Assembly: GCA_963669295.1 (NCBI GenBank) | Contig: OY769938.1 | Span: forward strand, 4,402,001-4,466,000 | Length of the DNA stretch: 64,000 bases | Direction of reading: 5' to 3' | Source: G963669295 sp963669295 | GTDB lineage: Bacteria > Bacteroidota > Bacteroidia > Flavobacteriales_D > CALLUQ01 | In this document: in pieces, positions 1 through 7,218 of the stretch | Layout: each line of letters starts with the position of its first letter | How positions within the stretch are numbered: position 1 is the stretch's first letter | Notes under the pieces: model-generated | What the model was told of the DNA's origin: nothing | Database searches by the model: none | The model's input: the letters and a program-made list of their open reading frames with translations, nothing else | Translations under genes and position numbers: made by a program

Positions 1-45
1 AATCTTTCCCAAATGGCCAGCGCCAAGCACACCTATCTTTAGCAT
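1..45 (-). CDS. Start of a Gfo/Idh/MocA-type NAD(P)-dependent oxidoreductase (partial)
   Basis: Only the first 15 codons are inside the window; the gene runs off the left edge. The visible N-terminus reads MLKIGVLGAGHLGKI, a beta strand followed by a GxGxxG dinucleotide-binding turn, which is the usual first element of a Rossmann fold. The exact wording (IGVLGAGHLGKI) is typical of Gfo/Idh/MocA-family sugar or inositol dehydrogenases of Bacteroidota, but other Rossmann enzymes could begin this way. It is divergent from pcm with about 150 bases between them. Confidence 0.5.
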   Translation of the reverse strand, partial: MLKIGVLGAGHLGKI

Positions 46-197
46 AATTGAGCAATTTTGCGCAAAAATAAATGAAATTTAAACCTTATATATAATAAGG
101 TGTATTACTTATTAACAATGCAACGCTCATTAATTATTAAAAAAACAAGAGAGTTGATGTGGGTTAATAGCTAATTTAGCACCGTTGAAATAATAAA

Positions 198-851
198 ATG
201 ATTGATACTTATCGACATAAAGGATTGCGTAAGCAATTGGTCAGCGAAATTGCTTCCAAAGGAATTGAAGCAATAGAAGTACTTGCTGCCATTGAAAATA
301 TCCCCCGTCACTTTTTTCTAGACAATGCTTTCCTGGAGTTTGCTTATCAAGACAAGGCATTTCCTATAGGAGCAGGTCAAACCATTTCTCAACCCTATAC
401 AGTAGCTTTTCAAACAGAGTTGCTTGGGGTGAAGAAAGGAGACAAGGTATTGGAAATAGGAACCGGGTCGGGATACCAAACAGCAGTATTGTGTGAAATA
501 GGTGCAAAAGTTTTTTCCATTGAACGTCAGAAGGCATTGTACGATAAAACAAAACACTTATTGGCTCAATTGGGATATAGGCGCGCTAAGTTATTTTATG
601 GTGATGGGTATAAAGGATTACCTACGTTTGCTCCATTTGATAAAATTCTAATTACTTGTGGTGCACCACGCATTCCGGAAGGATTGTTAGAACAGTTGAA
701 AATAGGAGGGCAATTGGTGGTGCCGATTGGAGGAGACGGAACACAGGTGATGACGAGCCTTAAGAAGTTGGGAGAAGATCAATTTGAAAAAACAGAACAT
801 GGGAACTTTAAGTTTGTACCCATGTTAGAAGATAAGGCAAAAGAAGTTTGA
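198..851 (+). CDS. pcm: Protein-L-isoaspartate O-methyltransferase
   Basis: A 217-residue cytoplasmic methyltransferase of the usual PCMT length. The family transfers a methyl group from S-adenosylmethionine to the abnormal isoaspartyl carboxylate of aged proteins, starting their repair. The SAM-binding motif I is visible as EIGTGSGYQTAVL at residues 86-98, preceded by the family-typical QTISQPYTVA at 61-70. Later motifs include FDKILITCGAPRIPEGLLEQ and the GGQLVVPIG strand. The ATG at 198 lies in an A-rich context normal for Bacteroidota and no other start is better. It stands alone: divergent from the oxidoreductase and followed by a long gap. Confidence 0.95.
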   Translation: MIDTYRHKGLRKQLVSEIASKGIEAIEVLAAIENIPRHFFLDNAFLEFAYQDKAFPIGAGQTISQPYTVAFQTELLGVKKGDKVLEIGTGSGYQTAVLCEIGAKVFSIERQKALYDKTKHLLAQLGYRRAKLFYGDGYKGLPTFAPFDKILITCGAPRIPEGLLEQLKIGGQLVVPIGGDGTQVMTSLKKLGEDQFEKTEHGNFKFVPMLEDKAKEV

Positions 852-1226
852 TAAATTGAAAACGTGGCACATGTTTTGGTGTGCAACATACGATTTGTTC
901 TTTGACATCCTGGAAATTGAATTATTTATAATAAATTTAAATTGTTGGGCGAACTCATTGGCTTTTACCGGTTTTCAACAGGTTCAGGGGATATCGTTGA
1001 AAAGAAATTCATAAGGATTTATAGTTAATTGAAAAAAAATTGTAACCTTTGCCGCGAGGATTCCGTTAGTAAGCCTCGGTTGTTAACAGAAATTTGTTGA
1101 TAAAGTCGAATTTGTTAATAACTTTGCCGAAATTTAATTTATATATTTGGCTCAAATTAAATGTTAAACTATTATTAATAAGCAAACAACAAACACTTTT
1201 AAGAAGTTAAATTAAAAATGACAATT
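852..1226. other. Intergenic region with promoter-like elements and a small inverted repeat
   Basis: This 375-base gap has no convincing ORF. It holds an AACCTTTG box at 1044-1051 (one mismatch to the TAnnTTTG -7 consensus), a short inverted repeat CGAGG/CCTCG around 1055-1079, and a perfect -7 box at 1119-1126 that probably drives the next gene. Confidence 0.5.
1119..1126 (+). promoter_or_regulatory. Bacteroidota-type promoter -7 box (TAACTTTG)
   Basis: TAACTTTG matches the TAnnTTTG consensus exactly. A TTTG at 1093-1096 is a possible -33 element, although the spacer of 22 bases is on the long side. It would start transcription near 1133 and give an untranslated leader of about 90 bases for the outer-membrane protein gene. 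Confidence 0.5.
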
Positions 1227-2108
1227 ATGAAAAAGAAAGTACTTTTAGTAGCAGCGATCTTTGCGACGTCAATTACGTTTGCTCAAGATCTTACTTCTAA
1301 GAAGGGAGAAACTTTCTTACCAGAAGCTGATGATTGGGCTATTGGTTTTGATGCAGATCCTTTCTTGAACTACGTGGGTAACTTCCTTAACTCTGGTGCT
1401 ACAGCTCCTGATGCAAATTGGGTAAGTGGTGTTAACCAAGCTATTGTTGGTAAAATGTTTAAGGATGCTAACACCGCGTATAGAGCAAAAGTTCGTCTGG
1501 GCTTCGGTTCTACTACTTGGAAACACAATGTTAACGACGACGTAGCAGATTACAACGCTGCTCAAGCCGGTAACTTCCCAGTAGACGATGTAGTTACAGA
1601 TGAAAGAAAACAATCTTACAACGCTATCACTCTTGGTGGTGGTTTGGAGAAAAGAAGAGGTAACACCAGAATTCAAGGATTCTACGGTGGTGAACTTTTA
1701 ATCTCTTTAGGTGGTACTAAAGATGAGTACACTTACGGAAACTCATTCTCTGACAACTACACCGCCACATGGACTGATGATTTCGCAGCTGAGACTACGA
1801 CTTCTTCAAACGGACAAAGAGTTACTTCATCTAAAGATGGTAGCACTTTTGGTGTAACTTTAAGAGGTTTCATCGGTGCTGAGGTATTCGTTTTCCCTAA
1901 AGTATCTGTTGCTATGGAGTACGGATGGGGATTGATGATGAATTCTCAAGGCGATGGCGAGCAAGTAACAGAAGAGTGGACTTTGGCTTCACCTACTGCT
2001 ACTGCTAACTCAGTAGTTACTCACACCACTGCAACTGCTGGTAGCAGTTCTTTCGGTATCGATACTGACAACTCAGGAGCTGCGTTGACTATTTTCTTCC
2101 ACTTCTAA
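1227..2108 (+). CDS. Secreted/outer-membrane beta-barrel-like protein of unknown function
   Basis: A 293-residue protein that opens with a clear signal peptide (MKKKVLLVAAIFATSITFAQ, cleavage after the Ala before Gln). The mature part alternates short polar/aromatic strands and Gly/Asn/Asp-rich turns (for example GGGLEKRRGNTRIQGFYGGEL and FIGAEVFVFPKVSVAMEYGW) and ends in an aromatic residue (TIFFHF), as outer-membrane barrels do. No named family is recognised. An in-frame ATG nine bases upstream (1218) is possible; 1227 gives a canonical signal peptide. Codon choice is more GC-rich at third positions than its neighbours (many GGT, AAC, TTC), suggesting strong expression. A strong terminator follows. 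Confidence 0.8.
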   Translation: MKKKVLLVAAIFATSITFAQDLTSKKGETFLPEADDWAIGFDADPFLNYVGNFLNSGATAPDANWVSGVNQAIVGKMFKDANTAYRAKVRLGFGSTTWKHNVNDDVADYNAAQAGNFPVDDVVTDERKQSYNAITLGGGLEKRRGNTRIQGFYGGELLISLGGTKDEYTYGNSFSDNYTATWTDDFAAETTTSSNGQRVTSSKDGSTFGVTLRGFIGAEVFVFPKVSVAMEYGWGLMMNSQGDGEQVTEEWTLASPTATANSVVTHTTATAGSSSFGIDTDNSGAALTIFFHF

Positions 2109-2126
2109 GAGTTGAATAACAATAAA

Positions 2127-2157
2127 GAAAAAGCCCTCATATGAGGGCTTTTTTTTT
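2127..2157 (+). terminator. Rho-independent terminator
   Basis: A perfect 20-base palindrome at 2131-2150 (AAGCCCTCAT/ATGAGGGCTT) is preceded by A-rich sequence and followed by an uninterrupted T tract, 20 bases after the stop of the outer-membrane protein gene. Confidence 0.92.
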
Positions 2158-2211
2158 GTGCCAAACTTTTCCGGTATTAAATTTGTATCCGAAAAAGAAA
2201 GCTGAATAATT

Positions 2212-2841
2212 ATGAATGGTAGAAGAATAATTTCGATAACAATTATTGCTATTTCATGTTTCGCAGGATGTAAAAAAGGAGAGAATGACCCCTGGATATC
2301 CTTTTTATCCAGGAAAAAAAGGTTAACGGGCGATTGGACAGTAGTAGATGGATACGGAGAGAAACAATACCTGGTAAATGGTATAGAGGGTTTTGTAACA
2401 GAAGAATGGGATTATGATGGGGCAACACTCACTACCGAAGTAATTGGGAGTGGAGTAGATACTGCTACAGCTTTTGAAACAGCCATTTATTTCACTTTTG
2501 GTGGCGATCATCAATTTTCATACGAATACCGGCAAGAAAACAATAACGGGGGTGGAAATGTAGAAAAAATTACCCTTGAAGGCATTTGGAAATTCACTGG
2601 AGGAGGAGATAACAAGCCAAAGTCGCAAGTACTGGTAGAGATTCACGAAGAAATAATTACCAATACATGCGATAGCTGCCTCAACTCCGTTGCTAGCTAT
2701 ACCGGCACTGATGCTCCTACAATGGTTTGGGATTTAGACAAACTGAAAAACAAAGAGCTAACGCTAAAATGGAATGGTACAGCAGATATTAATGGAGATG
2801 CCGCCTCGGATAAAGGGCGATACGAATTAATCAAAAACTAA
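2212..2841 (+). CDS. Putative lipoprotein, unknown function
   Basis: A 209-residue protein whose N-terminus (MNGRRIISITIIAISCFAGC) is a lipoprotein signal with lipobox FAGC, so Cys20 is probably lipidated. The mature part is rich in beta-type segments and reads like the lipocalin-like or DUF lipoproteins common in Flavobacteriales (GDWTVVDGYG, DYDGATLTTEV, EGIWKFTGGG), a fold often annotated as lipocalin-like, but no specific family is assigned. A CDSC pair sits near residue 155. The stop codon overlaps the convergent smpB stop by four bases. Confidence 0.7.
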   Translation: MNGRRIISITIIAISCFAGCKKGENDPWISFLSRKKRLTGDWTVVDGYGEKQYLVNGIEGFVTEEWDYDGATLTTEVIGSGVDTATAFETAIYFTFGGDHQFSYEYRQENNNGGGNVEKITLEGIWKFTGGGDNKPKSQVLVEIHEEIITNTCDSCLNSVASYTGTDAPTMVWDLDKLKNKELTLKWNGTADINGDAASDKGRYELIKN

Positions 2842-3296
2842 TAGCTGCCTTTCATTGCTCGATCCATGGAACGTTTAGCGTCTTTCAGCTTTAAATCTTC
2901 GCGCTTATCGTAGGTTTTCTTTCCTTGTGCCAGAGCAATGTTTAGCTTGGCATACCCATTGGCAGCAATAAATAAGTTAATGGGAACAATGGTAAGCCCC
3001 TTGTTTTTGAGCTTCTTCCCCAATTTATTCAACTCAGTTCTATTTAAGAGCAATTTTCGCTCACGCCTGGGAGAGTGGTTATTGTAGCTTCCTGCATCGT
3101 ACTCAGCGATGTACATATTTCGGATGAACAACTCACCGTTTACAATGGTACAATAAGCCTCAGCAATGCTGGCTTTGCTGTTTCTAATCGATTTGATTTC
3201 TGTGCCGGTAAGCTGAATTCCAGCAGTAAACTTCTCTAAAAAAGCATAGTCAAAACTTGCTCTTTTATTTTTGATATTGATGCTATTTCCAGCCAT
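2838..3296 (-). CDS. smpB: SsrA-binding protein SmpB
   Basis: A 152-residue basic protein, the normal size for SmpB. It binds tmRNA and delivers it to stalled ribosomes in trans-translation. Family hallmarks are all present: N-terminal NKRASFDYAFLEKFTAGIQL, the TGTEIKSIR segment, SIAEAYC, the FIRNMYIAEYDAGS region, the RRERKLLL stretch, and the positively charged C-terminal tail KKTYDKREDLKLKDAKR. The tail is required for function in the family. It is transcribed convergently with the lipoprotein gene. The tmRNA gene itself was not seen in the window. Confidence 0.97.
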   Translation of the reverse strand: MAGNSINIKNKRASFDYAFLEKFTAGIQLTGTEIKSIRNSKASIAEAYCTIVNGELFIRNMYIAEYDAGSYNNHSPRRERKLLLNRTELNKLGKKLKNKGLTIVPINLFIAANGYAKLNIALAQGKKTYDKREDLKLKDAKRSMDRAMKGSY

Positions 3297-3314
3297 GGCC
3301 TAAAAGTACGTAAT

Positions 3315-4142
3315 TTATCCAAGGCCTACATCAAGAATCATCATAACAAGAAAGCCCCCAATAAAGCCCAACGTTGCCACGTCAGTATACTTGTCGCGTT
3401 GAGTTTCTGGTACTACTTCTTCAATTACTACATAAATCATGGCTCCGGCTGCAAAAGCAAGAGCATAAGGCAAAATAGGTTCGAACGACAAAACTGCCCA
3501 TGCGCCTAAAACACCTGCAACAGGTTCAACAATTGCAGAAAGCTGGCCATACCAAAAGCTTTTCCACCTACTTACACCTTGCCTTCGCAATGGCATAGCT
3601 ACCGCTATTCCTTCAGGAAAATTTTGTATACCTATTCCAATTGCCAGTGCTACAGCTCCGGCTATGGTTGCATCAGGCATTCCAGCGGCTGCACCTCCAA
3701 ACAATACGCCTACTGCAAGTCCTTCGGGGATGTTGTGCATTGTAATGGCTAGTACCAATAAGGTGGTGCGGTGCCAATCAGTTTTTATCCCTTCCTTTTC
3801 AGAATCCTTAAAATTTATATGAAGGTGGGGCATTAGCTTGTCCAGACCAAATAAAAATAAAGCTCCCAGGGCAAAGCCTACAGCCGCAGGAACCCATTGC
3901 AATCCTTCACCATATTTGTTTTCCGACATTTCGATTGCAGGAGCCAATAGCGACCAAAAACTAGCAGCAACCATAACGCCACCAGTAAATCCAAGCATGC
4001 CATCGAGAGTTCTTCGATGCATCGATTTAAAAAAGAACACAAAAGCAGCACCAGATGCAGTTAACAACCAGGTGAAACATGTGGCATAAAATGCCCCTTC
4101 AACAGGTCCTATCTCTTGGAAAAATGCAATTACCTTATCCAT
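3315..4142 (-). CDS. ZIP family divalent-metal transporter
   Basis: A 275-residue inner-membrane protein of the ZIP/ZupT type, which imports Zn, Fe or Mn. About eight hydrophobic segments are visible. The metal-binding signatures lie in helices 4 and 5: AITMHNIPEGLAVGVLFG and IGIGIQNFPEGIAVAMPL (HNxPEG and QNxPEG). A His-containing loop (KLMPHLHINF) precedes helix 4. The start chosen is the ATG at 4142, one base after the TGA of the upstream regulator; a TTG at 4151 would overlap the regulator. The one-base spacing implies translation coupled to the DtxR-type regulator gene and a shared metal-responsive operon. Confidence 0.9.
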   Translation of the reverse strand: MDKVIAFFQEIGPVEGAFYATCFTWLLTASGAAFVFFFKSMHRRTLDGMLGFTGGVMVAASFWSLLAPAIEMSENKYGEGLQWVPAAVGFALGALFLFGLDKLMPHLHINFKDSEKEGIKTDWHRTTLLVLAITMHNIPEGLAVGVLFGGAAAGMPDATIAGAVALAIGIGIQNFPEGIAVAMPLRRQGVSRWKSFWYGQLSAIVEPVAGVLGAWAVLSFEPILPYALAFAAGAMIYVVIEEVVPETQRDKYTDVATLGFIGGFLVMMILDVGLG

Positions 4143-4143
4143 A

Positions 4144-4815
4144 TCAGTCAATTTCTTTTTTTACACAAACGTTATGACTTACTTGTTGCGAAATAGTAAT
4201 GTGATTACCATCGGCAAATTCAATGTTCATGGATTGATCATATTCGAATATTTGTGCCACAATGAGCTTGGTTCCTAGCATTAGATTTTGATTTTCAAGA
4301 TGTTGCAAAAAACCAGAGGAGGAATCTTTTACACCAACAACTACTCCTTTTTCACCTTGCTTTAGCTCTGAGAGTAAGTTCATTTCAGCATGATTCAAGA
4401 TATTTCCCTCAGCGTCGGGAATAGGGTCGCCATGTGGGTCAAACTTCGGGAAGTCCAAAAACTGATCAAGCCGTTGCGTAAGTTCTGGAGATTTAATGTG
4501 CTCTAATTGTTCAGCAATGTCGTGCACTTCGTCCCATTTGAAATTTAGCTTATCTACCAAAAACACTTCCCACAAACGGTGCTTTCTAATGATATTTACT
4601 GCTACCGACTTTCCCTTTTCAGTGAGTGTTACTCCCTGATACTTTTTGTAATTCACTAGTTTTTTCTCGGCTAGTTTCTTCACCATATCTGTTACAGAAG
4701 AAGCTTTTGTAGCTAGTGCTGTAGCAATTGCATTGGTGGATGCTCCTTTGTTCTCACTCTTTTGAGCCAGGGAGTAGATCGCTTTTAGATAATTCTCCTC
4801 AGTATACGAGTTCAT
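4144..4815 (-). CDS. DtxR/MntR family metal-dependent transcriptional regulator
   Basis: A 223-residue regulator with the full three-part DtxR layout: winged helix-turn-helix (about 1-70, TNAIATALATKASSVTDMVKKL), metal-binding and dimerisation helices (about 75-135), and a C-terminal FeoA/SH3-like domain (about 150-221). Candidate metal ligands are His79, Glu102, Glu105 and His106 (AEQLEH). Position 102 is Glu as in MntR rather than Cys as in DtxR/IdeR, which hints at manganese or iron sensing; this is inference. It heads an operon with a ZIP transporter and faces a TonB receptor across a DtxR-like operator, so it probably controls both sides. Confidence 0.93.
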   Translation of the reverse strand: MNSYTEENYLKAIYSLAQKSENKGASTNAIATALATKASSVTDMVKKLAEKKLVNYKKYQGVTLTEKGKSVAVNIIRKHRLWEVFLVDKLNFKWDEVHDIAEQLEHIKSPELTQRLDQFLDFPKFDPHGDPIPDAEGNILNHAEMNLLSELKQGEKGVVVGVKDSSSGFLQHLENQNLMLGTKLIVAQIFEYDQSMNIEFADGNHITISQQVSHNVCVKKEID

Positions 4816-4834
4816 GTTTTTGATTTACTGAACA

Positions 4835-4842
4835 CAAAGGTA
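4835..4842 (-). promoter_or_regulatory. -7 box of the regulator/ZIP promoter (TACCTTTG)
   Basis: Read on the minus strand, TACCTTTG fits TAnnTTTG and lies about 20 bases before the DtxR-type start codon. Its -33 region would fall next to the operator at 4864-4882. Confidence 0.5.
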
Positions 4843-4863
4843 TTAAAAAAGTGGAGATAAAAT

Positions 4864-4882
4864 TTAGGTTAGTCTAAAAATA
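4864..4882. promoter_or_regulatory. Putative DtxR-family operator
   Basis: TTAGGTTAGTCTAAAAATA agrees with the classical DtxR/IdeR box (TTAGGTTAGCCTAACCTAA) at 14 of 19 positions, with the left half-site perfect. It sits in the gap between the DtxR-type regulator and the divergent TonB receptor and overlaps the expected -33 region of the receptor promoter, so metal-loaded regulator would be expected to repress the receptor and probably its own operon. Confidence 0.65.
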
Positions 4883-4886
4883 TATT

Positions 4887-4894
4887 TAGATTTG
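4887..4894 (+). promoter_or_regulatory. -7 box of the TonB receptor promoter (TAGATTTG)
   Basis: TAGATTTG fits TAnnTTTG. Transcription would start near 4901, leaving a leader of about 56 bases before the ATG at 4957. The corresponding -33 position falls inside the DtxR-like box. Confidence 0.5.
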
Positions 4895-4956
4895 TATTTA
4901 AAGTTTCATTGATGCAAAGAATGAACGGTATTTCACTTTGCTTTAAAGCTCGAATA

Positions 4957-7158
4957 ATGTATAAGTTAATAACAACTTTTTGCTTTCTCTTACTCTCTTT
5001 AATGGTGATGGCACAAGCAGGAAGTATAAGAGGAACCATAATTAGTGGTGATGAGCCAGTTCCATTTGTAAATGTTGGACTTAAGGGCACTAACATTGGT
5101 GCTTCTACAGATTTGGAGGGCAAATTTGCCATCGATGGGGTGGCACCAGGCAATTACATACTACAAGCCTCTTCTGTTGGCATGGAGCGATATCGAAAAG
5201 CAATTACAGTAGAAGACAAACCTGTGGTGGTGGCTATTGAAATGAAAGAAGCCGTAGCCCAGCTGGGGGAAATCGTTGTTACAGGAACGATGAAAGAAAC
5301 GTATGTTTCTCAATCGCCGGTGAAGGTAGAGGTATTAACGGCAAAATTTTTGGAAACCACCCCTACCAGTAACATCATGGAGGCATTGCAAACAGTAAAT
5401 GGAGTGCAAGAGCAAATTAATTGTGGCGTATGTGCTACAAACGATATTCACATTAACGGAATGGAAGGCCCCTATACACTAGTGTTGATTGATGGAATGC
5501 CAATTATGAGCGCATTGGCTTCTGTATATGGGTTTAATGGTATTCCAACCTCACTCATTGAACGGGTGGAGATAGTAAAAGGACCATCTTCCACATTATA
5601 TGGAACAGAAGCAGTTGGCGGGGTAATCAATGTGATTACCAGGAAACCTGAAAAAATGCCAATAATTAGTACCAATACTTTTTATACCAGCCATAGGGAA
5701 CTAAATGCAGACGTTGCTATCACCCCAAAAATAGGTAAGGATATTACCACCACCATCAGCGGCAATTACTACAAGAATGATTACCGTATGGATTTTAACA
5801 ACGATAATTTTACTGATGTACCACTTAACGATCGTATTTCCATATTCAATAAGTGGACAATAAAAAGAAAAGAAGATCGCACAGCAAATGTGGCGTTTCG
5901 TTATTATACCGAGGATCGTTTTGGAGGAACTTTACAATGGAATGACCAGGATCGAGGCAGTGATGAAATTTATGGAGAATCCATTTTAACAAACCGTTAT
6001 GAAATAATTGGTTCTTACCAACTTCCTTTTAAGGAAATGGTTCGGGTTGATTTTTCTTACAACAATCATCATCAAGACAGTTATTATGGTGATACACATT
6101 ACCTGGCCGATCAGTCGGTATACTTCAGTAACCTTGTATGGAATAAAACAATAAAACGTCACGATATACTTACCGGATTAACTTACCGATATCAAACCTA
6201 TGCCGATAATTCTCTGGCAAATACCGATGATGAGCGTTTAATTCCAGGCATTTTTGTACAAGACGAATTCATGTTAACAGAAAATACCACCTTGTTGGGG
6301 GGAACGCGGTTCGATTATCATGAGGAACATGGTGCAATTATTTCGCCAAGAGTTAACTTGAAACGTAAGTTTGGAACTTATACTACAGCACGGCTTAATC
6401 TGGGCACTGGGTTTAGGCAAGTGAATTTGTTTACAGAAGATCATGCAGCTTTAACAGGCGCTAGAACAGTAGTGATAAAAAACAACCTCGATCCCGAAGA
6501 ATCGTATAATGCAACACTCAATTTAAACCATGTATATGCTATAAAGGAGAGCTATGGAACAATTGATCTTGACTTCTTCTACACTTATTTCACCAACAAA
6601 ATAATACCTGATTACGAATTGGATCCAAACCTTATCGTTTACGATAACTTATCGGGATATGGTATAACAAGAGGAGCAGCATTCAATGTTGAGCATAAGT
6701 TCGTTTTTCCGTTAAAGGTTAAATTGGGAGGAACCATACAGGATGTGTACGAAATAGCAGAAGATGACAATGGAAATGATGTGCGAGAAGAACAACTATT
6801 TGCACCTAAATTCTCCGGTGTATTTGCACTAGGGTACCAATTTAAAAAACTTAATCTTTCAGTTGATTATACGGGTAGGCTTATGGGGCCTCAACACCTT
6901 CCTACTTTCGAATTCCCTTTTTCAAGACCCGAAACTTCCCCATGGTTTAGTATACAAAACATACAACTTACAAAGAGTTTTAGTGAGGAATTTGAAGTTT
7001 ATTTAGCAGTAAAAAACCTTTTTAACTATACGCAACCATCACCGCTTATTGATCCGGCAAACCCTTTTGGGTTGAACTTTGATACTTCATATGCTTATGG
7101 CCCCCTACAAGTAAGGCGATACTTGTTAGGAATTAGGTGGAATGTGTTGCGGAAATAA
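4957..7158 (+). CDS. TonB-dependent outer-membrane receptor (putative metal-linked)
   Basis: A 733-residue receptor. The start at 4957 gives a proper signal peptide (MYKLITTFCFLLLSLMVMAQ); upstream in-frame TTG/ATG codons would only add a polar tail. A carboxypeptidase-regulatory-like domain (about 22-105) precedes a TonB plug (about 110-225) with the motifs YTLVLIDGMPI and ERVEIVKGPSSTLYGTEAVGG. The rest is a 22-strand-type barrel ending in an aromatic-rich C-terminus. A CGVC pair lies at the start of the plug. Its position across a DtxR box from a metal regulator and ZIP transporter suggests uptake of iron, manganese or zinc, possibly as a chelate; the substrate is inference. Confidence 0.92.
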   Translation: MYKLITTFCFLLLSLMVMAQAGSIRGTIISGDEPVPFVNVGLKGTNIGASTDLEGKFAIDGVAPGNYILQASSVGMERYRKAITVEDKPVVVAIEMKEAVAQLGEIVVTGTMKETYVSQSPVKVEVLTAKFLETTPTSNIMEALQTVNGVQEQINCGVCATNDIHINGMEGPYTLVLIDGMPIMSALASVYGFNGIPTSLIERVEIVKGPSSTLYGTEAVGGVINVITRKPEKMPIISTNTFYTSHRELNADVAITPKIGKDITTTISGNYYKNDYRMDFNNDNFTDVPLNDRISIFNKWTIKRKEDRTANVAFRYYTEDRFGGTLQWNDQDRGSDEIYGESILTNRYEIIGSYQLPFKEMVRVDFSYNNHHQDSYYGDTHYLADQSVYFSNLVWNKTIKRHDILTGLTYRYQTYADNSLANTDDERLIPGIFVQDEFMLTENTTLLGGTRFDYHEEHGAIISPRVNLKRKFGTYTTARLNLGTGFRQVNLFTEDHAALTGARTVVIKNNLDPEESYNATLNLNHVYAIKESYGTIDLDFFYTYFTNKIIPDYELDPNLIVYDNLSGYGITRGAAFNVEHKFVFPLKVKLGGTIQDVYEIAEDDNGNDVREEQLFAPKFSGVFALGYQFKKLNLSVDYTGRLMGPQHLPTFEFPFSRPETSPWFSIQNIQLTKSFSEEFEVYLAVKNLFNYTQPSPLIDPANPFGLNFDTSYAYGPLQVRRYLLGIRWNVLRK

Positions 7159-7218
7159 AGGTCCTTTATTTTCTTCTGCAATTTTGTTCATGCGAATTAC
7201 TATATTAGAGGTAGGGAT

